Below are positions 1 to 5,752 of a stretch of 11,966 bases of DNA, piece by piece (within the stretch, counting starts at the first letter, position 1; each line of letters starts with the position of its first letter). The stretch lies in assembly GCA_033722075.1 (NCBI GenBank), contig JAWVZU010000111.1, positions 1 to 11,966 on the forward strand. The letters run 5' to 3'. The stretch is from JAWVZU01 sp033722075. GTDB taxonomy: Bacteria > Pseudomonadota > Gammaproteobacteria > Xanthomonadales > SZUA-38. The position numbers and the translations under genes were made by a program. A model generated the notes under the pieces. It was not told the origin of the DNA and ran no database searches. It saw only the letters and a program-made list of their open reading frames with translations.

Positions 1-393
1 GAAGACGTCTTCGGGCTTCAGGTTCGCATTCGATTCCGCGACCTCGTCGGCTTTTCGGAAGAGGGACTGAGAATCTGGAGCGAGCAGATTCCCGCCCGGA
101 TGGATGAGACGTTTCCCGAATGGCGAGAGGAGGATGACTGGGCGGTCTACCGGTTCGTCCATGGGCTCCCGGGCCTGGATCCGGCAGCAGAAGCCCTGGC
201 CCGGGATATCCTCGAGGACGACGATTGGCGCCAGCCGGATCGGCTGCGCTATGCATACCCCGCCTATCAACCACTGATGGATCATCCCGCCGTCCAGGCC
301 GCCGTAGCCGAGGCCAGGGCCCGCTACGACGAGCAGGCCGAACTGTACCTACAGCTCGCCGCCAACGGCGAGATTCCGGGGTTGATCGACTGA
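1..393 (+). CDS. C-terminal part of an unidentified protein (5' end outside window)
   Basis: The frame is open from the first base and ends with TGA at 391-393, so about 130 C-terminal residues are visible. An internal ATG at 100 has no clear ribosome binding site. The residues before it (for example RIRFRDLVGFSEEGLRIW) look like ordinary protein, so I read this as the tail of a longer gene. The visible part is acidic and helical. It ends in a segment with the feel of a last TPR-like helix pair (PLMDHPAVQAAVAEARARYDEQ), as seen at the C-terminus of winged-helix/TPR regulatory proteins. That family suggestion is weak. It converges on the next gene with 34 bp between the stops, and I see no terminator there. 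Confidence 0.6.
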   Translation, partial: EDVFGLQVRIRFRDLVGFSEEGLRIWSEQIPARMDETFPEWREEDDWAVYRFVHGLPGLDPAAEALARDILEDDDWRQPDRLRYAYPAYQPLMDHPAVQAAVAEARARYDEQAELYLQLAANGEIPGLID

Positions 394-427
394 TGCGGTT
401 GCGTTCAACGCGCGCCGCGAGGACCGA

Positions 428-958
428 CTAAGGCTCCTCAGAGGCCTCCGGCGCTTCCACTAACCGATCCTGCGGCGGGCCGACGGGGGAGAATTTCCCG
501 TCGGCGTAGCTGAGGGTCAGGATCGACTCGTACTTCGCGTCCCCGGCATTTCGGTGCTGCCGCACCTCGATCTGGCCCTCGTCCGTGACGGTCACACCAA
601 AGCAAGCGTCGCCTTCACACCAGCGCAGCCGGGTGTCGTCCTCGTAGTCATAGATCAGTCCATCGGGCCCCGGCACGAACACGGCGATCATCGTCTGGTG
701 CTGCTTTGCCCGCTTTCCGCCGGTGCTCTCGCTCGGCGCAATGGTGAAGCTGTTGCGATAGACGCCCACGAATTCCTCGCGGCCGTCATTGCCCACATCG
801 CCCCGGGCGAAGTCCACGATGGTCGTTTCCACCGGGAATGGGCCATAGCGGGACTCGAGGTGCGACTTGAAAAAGTCGGGGGCCTCCGGCTCGGCACCCG
901 CCGAAGAAGCGGCCCAGGCCAGGGCCAGGACCTGAATCAACGCTTTCACTCCGTTCAT
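428..958 (-). CDS. Small secreted protein of unknown function
   Basis: The protein has 176 residues if translation starts at the ATG at 958. The frame is open for another 69 codons upstream, but that extension is Arg/Pro-rich and overlaps the cyclophilin start. The ATG at 958 is followed at once by a typical Sec signal peptide (MNGVKALIQVLALAWAASSAGA, then EPEAP), which decides the start. The mature part is acidic. It begins with DFFKSHLESRYGPFPVETTIVDFARGD, and DVGNDGREEFVGVY resembles the short Asp-rich Ca-binding turn of FG-GAP/VCBS-type repeats. Two cysteines sit close together (RWCEGDACFG) and could form a disulfide. It is probably periplasmic. I do not recognise the family. It is transcribed divergently from the cyclophilin across 140 bp in which no confident promoter could be identified; a TAGAAT at 1061-1066 lacks a convincing -35. 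Confidence 0.72.
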   Translation of the reverse strand: MNGVKALIQVLALAWAASSAGAEPEAPDFFKSHLESRYGPFPVETTIVDFARGDVGNDGREEFVGVYRNSFTIAPSESTGGKRAKQHQTMIAVFVPGPDGLIYDYEDDTRLRWCEGDACFGVTVTDEGQIEVRQHRNAGDAKYESILTLSYADGKFSPVGPPQDRLVEAPEASEEP

Positions 959-1098
959 CGATGGGTCTCGCAGATCATCCAAAACGGCGGAGCTTACCCG
1001 ATCTCCGGGCAGAAAGTCGAAGGTCACGACGGGCCGGTACCTCCCCGCCCCCGGATGACGTAGAATCCTCGGCCAGTTTCTTTCGAGAACCAAAAACC

Positions 1099-2127
1099 AT
1101 GCGCCTACTGATCCTCGCCCTCTACGGGGCGGTCCTGCTTGCCGCTTCCCATGCCGCGGTCGCAACGACGGTCACCGTTGAAACACCCCTCGGCAGTTTC
1201 AACGTCCGCCTCTACGACGACATCGCTCCCGACACGGTGGCGAATTTCCTCAACTATGTGAACGACGGTGACTACGACGGAACCTTCATTCACCGCAGCA
1301 TTCCCGGGTTCGTCATTCAGGGCGGGGGTTTCTTCTTCGACGGTGAGGAGGCCCAGGCAATCGAGACCGACCCGCCGATAGCCAACGAGTTCTCTGAATC
1401 CAATGTCCGGGGCACCATTGCCATGGCCAAGCGGGCCGACGATCCGGACAGTGCGACCAGTCAGTGGTTCATCAACCTGGTCAACAATCCGGACCTGGAT
1501 ACGCAGAACGGCGGCTTCACCGTCTTTGGCGAGGTCATAGGCGACGGGATGCAGGTCGTGGACGCCATCGCAGCGCTGCAGCGGTTCAATTTCGGGCCGC
1601 CCTTCGACAGCCTGCCGCTGATCGACTTCGATGGCCAGACCGTCGTGGCGGAGAATTTCGTGACCACCCAGATCAGCGTTCGTCCGGAAGGCCAGTTCGC
1701 GGCAAATGAAGGCCTCAGCGGCGCCTGGTTCGATCCGGATACGCCAGGGCAGGGGTACCTCCTGGACGTATATCCCGGCAGCGACGGCCTCGAGATCTTC
1801 GTGGCCTGGTTCACCTATGACACCGACGAGCCGGACGACAGCGAGACGCTGACCTTCGGCACCGAACAGCATCGCTGGTTCACCGCCGGCGGCACGATTG
1901 CCGGCAGCGAGGCAAACTTGACGATCAACCTCAATACGGGCGGCGTGTTCAATGACCCACGCATGACCTCGCTGTCGCCGGTCGGAACCATGTCGATCCA
2001 GTTCCAGAGCTGCACCAGCGCCTCGCTCACCTTCGAGTTCGATTCCGGCGAGAGCGATACGATCGAAATCATCCGCCTGACTCCCGACACGTTTTGTGGC
2101 GCCCTGGCGGAGACGTCTCCGGAGTAG
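1099..2127 (+). CDS. Periplasmic cyclophilin-type peptidyl-prolyl isomerase with an extra C-terminal domain
   Basis: The protein has 342 residues. The ATG at 1099 is chosen because it directly begins a signal peptide (about residues 1-22, AVA then TTVTVE). A weak GAGAA lies about 10 nt upstream. Residues 24-190 are a cyclophilin of the PpiA type. FIHRSIPGFVIQGGG carries the catalytic Arg (R66) with F71 and Q74, and IAMAKRADDPDSATSQWFIN and FTVFGEV follow in the family order. Trp123 replaces the usual Phe in SQFF. It should isomerise X-Pro bonds during folding of exported proteins. Residues about 203-336 form a second domain that begins GLSGAWFDPDTPGQGYLLDV and ends near RLTPDTFCG, with C305 and C333 able to pair. 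I have seen this domain style in secreted proteins of Xanthomonadales-like bacteria; its function is unknown to me. PpiA alone is about 190 residues, so this is a fusion. The next gene starts immediately after the stop. Confidence 0.9.
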   Translation: MRLLILALYGAVLLAASHAAVATTVTVETPLGSFNVRLYDDIAPDTVANFLNYVNDGDYDGTFIHRSIPGFVIQGGGFFFDGEEAQAIETDPPIANEFSESNVRGTIAMAKRADDPDSATSQWFINLVNNPDLDTQNGGFTVFGEVIGDGMQVVDAIAALQRFNFGPPFDSLPLIDFDGQTVVAENFVTTQISVRPEGQFAANEGLSGAWFDPDTPGQGYLLDVYPGSDGLEIFVAWFTYDTDEPDDSETLTFGTEQHRWFTAGGTIAGSEANLTINLNTGGVFNDPRMTSLSPVGTMSIQFQSCTSASLTFEFDSGESDTIEIIRLTPDTFCGALAETSPE

Positions 2128-2622
2128 ATGCGTCGGCTTCAACTTCCCAGGGAGGTTTCGGGGCGGCTGTATCTATCGTCCATGCCCGGGCTGAACCGGT
2201 CCATCAGGGCCGAGTTCGAGGCCTGGAAGCGGGCCGACATCGGCCTGCTGATCAGCCTGACACCCATGGAAGAGATCGCAAGCCGTTCTCCGGCTTTTCA
2301 TGCCGCCCTGTGCGGTGATGGCGTGCCTGTGGAGCACATCCTGTTTCCGATCCTGGATTTCGATGTGCCCGGCGATCGCGGAAGCTATCTCGAGCTGGTC
2401 AAGTCCGTTTGCGAGCGCCTTGGCGAAGGTGAGCATGTCCTCGTTCACTGCTTTGGCGGCATCGGTCGCACCGGGATGACGGCCACCTGCATCCTGCTCT
2501 GGCTCGGCGTCGAGTTGCACGAAGCCCGCACCCGCGTCCAAGCGGCCGGGGGCGGGGCGGAAACCGCATCGCAGAAGGAACTCATCGAGTGGGCTCATCG
2601 GTCCATCGGCGAGATTCGATGA
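2128..2622 (+). CDS. Cysteine-based protein-tyrosine/dual-specificity phosphatase
   Basis: The protein has 164 residues and no signal peptide, so it is cytoplasmic. The P-loop HCFGGIGRTG (residues 107-116) fits HCxxGxxR[TS]G, with Cys108 as nucleophile and Arg114 binding phosphate. FPILDFDVPG (73-82) matches the general-acid loop, with Asp77 the likely acid. SQKELIEWA near the C-terminus resembles the Q-loop segment. The N-terminus GRLYLSSMPG is the usual first strand of small DSP/PTP proteins. It should remove phosphate from phosphoproteins or another phosphoester; the substrate is not visible. The ATG directly follows the cyclophilin TAG with no gap, so translation is probably coupled, although the products act in different compartments. 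The only SD-like sequence (GGAG at 2121-2124) is too close to the ATG to be normal. Its 3' end overlaps the convergent gene by 41 bp. Confidence 0.88.
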   Translation: MRRLQLPREVSGRLYLSSMPGLNRSIRAEFEAWKRADIGLLISLTPMEEIASRSPAFHAALCGDGVPVEHILFPILDFDVPGDRGSYLELVKSVCERLGEGEHVLVHCFGGIGRTGMTATCILLWLGVELHEARTRVQAAGGGAETASQKELIEWAHRSIGEIR

Positions 2623-3061
2623 GCCAGATCCTCTCGGGCAGATCGGAGGATCGGGCCGCCAGGGCGCCGTTCAGCAGGGCATCGAAGCGCGTCGGCTGAA
2701 GCTGTCCGTGCACGCAGCCCACGCGCTCGAGTGCCAGGGCCTGGGCTCCGTGTTCGTCGGCCAGGGTAAACACGCGTTCCAGGGCCATGGAAATCCAGTC
2801 CTCGCACCAGCTCGGCTCACGATCGAAATCGTGAACCACGGCAAGGAAGCGGCGGGGGCTGCCGTCCCGCACGACCACCGAACCCGGCTTGTACAGGCGT
2901 TGCTCCTGAAGCTCGCTCAAAGTCCGGGACAAGGACTCGCCCGGGTCCCGGACGGTTGGGTCGGCCGACAGGACCAGTCCCGTATCCTCTTCCAGGGCGA
3001 GGGCATCGACGGGGAACGGTGGGTTGTCCGGTGCCGAGCGTATGAGGAGTGGCCGGATCAT
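2582..3061 (-). CDS. Small conserved-looking protein, possibly macro-domain-like
   Basis: The protein has 159 residues, no signal peptide and no membrane segment. The segment from about residue 60 runs GSVVVRDGSPRRFLAVVHDF, then WISMALERVFTLADEHGAQALALERVGCVHG, then PTRFDALLNGAL and a hydrophobic strand near IWLIE. This strand-helix-strand order, with a V(V/I)HDFD strand, a long helix and a 'LGxxxG..xxRF' turn, resembles macro domains that bind or cleave ADP-ribose derivatives. The ligand-binding Asn/Gly loops are not clear, so this is an inference. It starts 11 bp after the S58 peptidase stop on the same strand, so they form a two-gene operon. No good ribosome binding site is seen; AAGGA at 3076-3080 is rather far away. 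Its 3' end lies inside the convergent phosphatase gene. Confidence 0.72.
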   Translation of the reverse strand: MIRPLLIRSAPDNPPFPVDALALEEDTGLVLSADPTVRDPGESLSRTLSELQEQRLYKPGSVVVRDGSPRRFLAVVHDFDREPSWCEDWISMALERVFTLADEHGAQALALERVGCVHGQLQPTRFDALLNGALAARSSDLPERIWLIESRRWTDEPTR

Positions 3062-3072
3062 GTCAGCGCAAT

Positions 3073-4170
3073 TCAGTCCTTGCGACGTGCGTCATGAGAG
3101 TCCAGGATTTCCAGGGTGCGGTCGATCGGAAGTGCATCGATCCGGCCACGGTGGCCCTCGGTCGTTTCGGCCTTGAAGAGCGCATTGTAGATCGCTTCTT
3201 CGGTCGCCTCGGCAACCGCCTGGAACAGGGGAGACATGCGGTCGTTCGACACCAGCGCTTCGGCCTTCCCGGTGGTTGAAAAGGCGATCACATAGTCCCC
3301 CGAACCGTTGGTCATGGCCGCCCCGGTTCGGGCAAGGCCCGCCAGCGAACGCCTGGCCAGCCGCTCCAGCAGGCGCGCGTCCAGCGGGGCGTCGGTTGCG
3401 ACGACGATCATGATACTGCCATCCGCCGAGTCCCCGATATCGTCACGGAAAGCGTACCGGTCCAGAGACCTGCCGACCGGTGCACCGGCGATGCTCAGGA
3501 TTCCTCCGAAGTTCGCCTGCACCAGGACGCCGATCGAATGTCCTCCAAGGTGGTCCGGCAGTACCCGCGAACTCGTTCCGATACCGCCCTTGAAGCCGAA
3601 AGCCACGGTTCCTGTCCCGGCGCCGACATTGCCCTCCGCAACGGGTCCGTCGGCGGCAGTGGTCAGCGCTTCCACCACGTGCCGGGGCTCGATCGCCCGG
3701 CTTCGAATGTCATTCAGATAGCCGTCGTTGGTCTCGCCCACGACCGGGTTGATCGACCGAACGGTTTCCATGCCCGGTTGCTCCAGGAGGAATTCGACCA
3801 TCGTGTCGGCGGCGCGCCACACGCACAGGGTGCAGGTCAGGAGAATCGGCGTCTCCAGTTCGCCGAGTTCCCGGACCTGGGAGATCCCGAGCAGCTTACC
3901 GAAGCCGTTGGCAACGTGAATGGCGGCCGGAACGCGCCTTTCAAAGAGATTGTCACCGTGCGGCAGAATCGCCGTCACGCCTGTGTGGATGGCCTGACCG
4001 CTGGTTACGGTTACGTGTCCGACCCGCACACCGCGCACGTCCGTGATGGCATTCAGAGGACCGGGACGGAAAACACCGACTTCGATTCCGGCGTCCCTCG
4101 CCCGAGGCCGCTCCTCGCCATGTACGGCGGGCGCAAGAAGCAACAGGAAAGCCAGCCAAAATCGTTTCAT
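3073..4170 (-). CDS. Secreted S58-family (DmpA/BapA-type) self-processing aminopeptidase
   Basis: The protein has 365 residues. The start at 4170 is fixed by GAGGTG at 4174-4179 and by the signal peptide that follows (MKRFWLAFLLLLAPAVHG). The rest matches the P1/S58 family closely. NAITDVRGVRVGHVTV opens the fold. GNVGAGTGTVAFGFKGGIGTSSR (about 180-202), VQANFGG, and DGSIMIVVATDAPLDARLLERLARR (250-274) follow, then GLARTG and TNGSGD. In this family the precursor is cut between Gly and Ser, and the new N-terminal Ser is the nucleophile; here that pair is Gly251-Ser252. Known members are L-aminopeptidase/D-esterases (DmpA) or beta-peptidyl aminopeptidases (BapA). The signal peptide points to periplasmic action on peptides. 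The exact substrate cannot be read from sequence. It is followed by the small macro-like gene and is divergent from the cupin across 33 bp. Confidence 0.92.
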   Translation of the reverse strand: MKRFWLAFLLLLAPAVHGEERPRARDAGIEVGVFRPGPLNAITDVRGVRVGHVTVTSGQAIHTGVTAILPHGDNLFERRVPAAIHVANGFGKLLGISQVRELGELETPILLTCTLCVWRAADTMVEFLLEQPGMETVRSINPVVGETNDGYLNDIRSRAIEPRHVVEALTTAADGPVAEGNVGAGTGTVAFGFKGGIGTSSRVLPDHLGGHSIGVLVQANFGGILSIAGAPVGRSLDRYAFRDDIGDSADGSIMIVVATDAPLDARLLERLARRSLAGLARTGAAMTNGSGDYVIAFSTTGKAEALVSNDRMSPLFQAVAEATEEAIYNALFKAETTEGHRGRIDALPIDRTLEILDSHDARRKD

Positions 4171-4173
4171 CTT

Positions 4174-4179
4174 CACCTC
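4174..4179 (-). promoter_or_regulatory. Ribosome binding site of the S58 peptidase
   Basis: On the minus strand the sequence reads GAGGTG, three bases upstream of ATG 4170 (six if GAGGTGAAG is read as the extended site). It picks this ATG, at the start of a signal peptide, out of a frame that stays open much further upstream through the divergent cupin gene. Confidence 0.6.
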
Positions 4180-4203
4180 GCCTGTATTGGGTCTGTCGCT
4201 ATC

Positions 4204-4884
4204 ATGCCCAGCATGTTGCTGCGAGCGGACTTTGACAAGGTGGAACACGTGGAGACGGGCCGCATGGAGTGGGTGCCGTCCCCCGCGCCGGGCGTCGAGC
4301 GCAAGATGCTCGACCGGATCGGTGAAGAAGCGGCCCGGGCCACCAGCCTGGTGCGGTACGCACCCCATTCGTCCTTCCCGCGCCACGGCCATCCTGCGGG
4401 CGAAGAGTTCCTGGTATTGGAGGGGACCTTCTACGACGATTACGGCGAATTTCCGGCCGGCACCTACGTCCGAAATCCACCGGGTACGGAACATGAACCG
4501 TATACCCGGGAAGGCTGTGTCATCTTTGTGAAATTGCGCCAATTCCTGCCCCGTGACCTGGAACAGAAGGTGGTCGACACGCGGGATTCCACGGCCTGGA
4601 CCGAATTCGCTACGGGTATCGAAGTCCTTCCATTGCACAGCTTTGGACCGGAGCAGGTCCGGCTGATCCGCCTGTCGCCAGGAATGGACTATCAGATTCC
4701 GGACGGTGACCAGGGCACCGAGCTGTACATCCTCGGGGGCGAGGTCAAGGTCGCCGGCCAAGCCCTGGCGACCGGGGACTGGTGGCGCAGCCCCGGAAAC
4801 CGGGCACCCATCGTGTGTTCAAAGTCAGCTTGCGTGATGGCCAAGACCGGACCGGCGGCGCTTTTCGGCGCCCATTGGCTTTAG
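4204..4884 (+). CDS. Double-cupin protein of the ChrR-type (anti-sigma cupin) family
   Basis: The protein has 226 residues from the ATG at 4204; a second ATG at 4213 is possible and neither has a clear SD. The first cupin (about 45-125) is typical of the ChrR cupin domain. HSSFPRHGHPAGEEFLVLEG gives the HxH...E metal ligands, and GTYVRNPPGTEHEP supplies the last His, followed by CVIFVKL. The second half (about 140-220) is a degenerate cupin (RLIRLSPGMDYQIPDGDQGTELYILGGEV) that lacks the His set. In ChrR a similar domain senses singlet oxygen or organic peroxides and is joined to an N-terminal zinc anti-sigma domain. Here that domain is missing and no sigma factor gene is nearby. It may therefore be a stand-alone metal-dependent enzyme, such as an acetylacetone-dioxygenase-like cupin, rather than a regulator. 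It is divergent from the S58 peptidase across only 33 bp. Confidence 0.87.
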   Translation: MPSMLLRADFDKVEHVETGRMEWVPSPAPGVERKMLDRIGEEAARATSLVRYAPHSSFPRHGHPAGEEFLVLEGTFYDDYGEFPAGTYVRNPPGTEHEPYTREGCVIFVKLRQFLPRDLEQKVVDTRDSTAWTEFATGIEVLPLHSFGPEQVRLIRLSPGMDYQIPDGDQGTELYILGGEVKVAGQALATGDWWRSPGNRAPIVCSKSACVMAKTGPAALFGAHWL

Positions 4885-4926
4885 CCTGGATGTTGCACAA
4901 GCTACGCGCGTTCCAGGCTAGCCTGG
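4882..4926. repeat. Inverted-repeat cluster between two convergent genes
   Basis: TAGCCTGGA at 4882-4890, which starts at the cupin stop codon, pairs with TCCAGGCTA at 4912-4920 across a 21-base loop. The second arm also belongs to a perfect 14-bp palindrome, CCAGGCTAGCCTGG, at 4913-4926. The 8-mer TAGCCTGG is thus present three times, and two alternative hairpins are possible. The region lies between the stops of the cupin (+) and the haem protein (-), where a bidirectional terminator would be expected. No T-run follows on either strand, so it is not a classical intrinsic terminator. It may instead protect mRNA 3' ends. Confidence 0.5.
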
Positions 4927-4946
4927 GTTGCTCAGGGAGGTAGCAG

Positions 4947-5498
4947 CTACTCCGCCTCGATCCAGCTGACCGTGAACGCGCCGCGCAGATCGCCGATTGC
5001 GAAACCGGTGGCCTCATCTTCGGGGTAGTGCGCCTGCAGAACATCCTTGACCGCGGGATCCAGAGCGCTTCCATGACAGGCCAGGCAAAGCGGCTGGGTC
5101 ATGATCGGTGCCATGTACCGGTGCTGCATGCCGCTCGCGGTCTGTTTCGTGTCCACAGCAAACAGCTCCTCCGCGGCGGCTCCGGCGGCCAGTTCGGCTT
5201 CGAAGCGGCGCAGGACCGCCATTTCCCACTCATCCGGCTGGTTGCCCGGGTTTCGGACGCGCAGGGCGGTGCGGCCCATATCCACGCCCGCCTCCCGTCC
5301 GATCTCAGCTGCGATCTCACTCGCACGGTTTCGGCAGACTTCGATGGCTTCCACCGGGCCGCCGCTCTGCATGGCACCGCCCAGGGCGGCCTTGAGTTGC
5401 GAGGCGTAGGCATCGACCGCGGCCGCAGCCCGGTCCGGCACGCCGTCACCACCAGCTGCTGCGGCAATGACCAGGATTGCGCCCAGGAATCCGCTCAC
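4947..5498 (-). CDS. DUF3365 (Tll0287-like) periplasmic c-type haem protein
   Basis: The protein has 183 residues with a GTG start that overlaps the upstream DUF2892 stop by 4 bp. A GGAG lies about 9 nt upstream. Residues 1-17 are a hydrophobic export signal without a basic residue, which is unusual; covalent haem attachment would still require export. AIEVCRNRASEIAAEIG, GRTALRVRNPGNQPDEWE (75-92), YMAPIMTQPLCLACHG (128-143) and HYPEDEATGFAIGDLRGAFTV (158-177) follow the DUF3365 pattern in order. The single CxxCH motif is C138-C141-H142. Proteins of this type act as small redox proteins or as the sensory part of kinases and cyclases; this one stands alone. As the last gene of the exporter operon it may handle electrons or sense redox state in the periplasm. 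The role is inferred. Confidence 0.9.
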   Translation of the reverse strand: MSGFLGAILVIAAAAGGDGVPDRAAAAVDAYASQLKAALGGAMQSGGPVEAIEVCRNRASEIAAEIGREAGVDMGRTALRVRNPGNQPDEWEMAVLRRFEAELAAGAAAEELFAVDTKQTASGMQHRYMAPIMTQPLCLACHGSALDPAVKDVLQAHYPEDEATGFAIGDLRGAFTVSWIEAE

Positions 5499-5728
5499 GA
5501 GGCGCCACTCCGCGCGAGTTCTGCGCGGGTCAGCTCCGCCTCACTGCGGATGCCGAGCTTGCGCATGACGATGGCCGCGGGACAAAAGCCGGTGAAAGAC
5601 TGCTGAAACAGGTTGGCCCCGACGAAGACGGTCAGCCAGACAAAGGCCGGATGCACGAATACGGTAAGGACAACCGAGAGCAGGACCATGAATCCTGCGA
5701 AGGCTTCAACGGATTTTTCGAGTGACAT
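5495..5728 (-). CDS. DUF2892 family inner-membrane protein (YgaP-type membrane part)
   Basis: The protein has 77 residues with two membrane segments (about 10-26 and 28-43). It carries the family hallmark FQQSFTGFCPAAIVMRKLG, with Cys49 in the TGFCP turn. In E. coli YgaP the same membrane unit is fused to a rhodanese domain that handles sulfane sulfur. The unit also occurs alone in operons controlled by BigR-like repressors. Here there is no rhodanese. The start at 5728 is supported by GGAGGA at 5736-5741. The gene sits 24 bp after the outer-membrane protein stop, and its own stop overlaps the GTG of the haem gene, so the last two genes are translationally coupled. Its presence agrees with the SqrR/BigR-like regulator upstream of the operon. 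Confidence 0.9.
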   Translation of the reverse strand: MSLEKSVEAFAGFMVLLSVVLTVFVHPAFVWLTVFVGANLFQQSFTGFCPAAIVMRKLGIRSEAELTRAELARSGAS

Positions 5729-5735
5729 GGTTTGG

Positions 5736-5741
5736 TCCTCC
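5736..5741 (-). promoter_or_regulatory. Ribosome binding site of the DUF2892 gene
   Basis: GGAGGA on the minus strand lies seven bases before ATG 5728. This is one of the stronger SD sequences in the operon. It falls in the 24-bp gap after the barrel gene and suggests independent, efficient initiation there. Confidence 0.6.
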
Positions 5742-5752
5742 GTGGTGATATG

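Noticed and set aside
401..411. GCGTT-C-AACGC inverted repeat between the first two genes as a terminator
   Set aside because: A one-base loop cannot form a hairpin and there is no T-run.
393..431. Twelve-codon frame (MRLRSTRAARTD) overlapping the first stop as TGATG
   Set aside because: Too short and without SD or context; the overlap with the stop is likely chance.
1038..1066. TAGAAT at 1061-1066 as a -10 box for the cyclophilin gene
   Set aside because: No acceptable -35 box lies 16-18 bp upstream; the spacing falls in a C-rich stretch.
1105..2142. Open frame of 345 codons on the - strand opposite the cyclophilin
   Set aside because: It lies wholly across a cyclophilin with all active-site motifs. 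The product has no recognisable domain and overlaps both neighbours.
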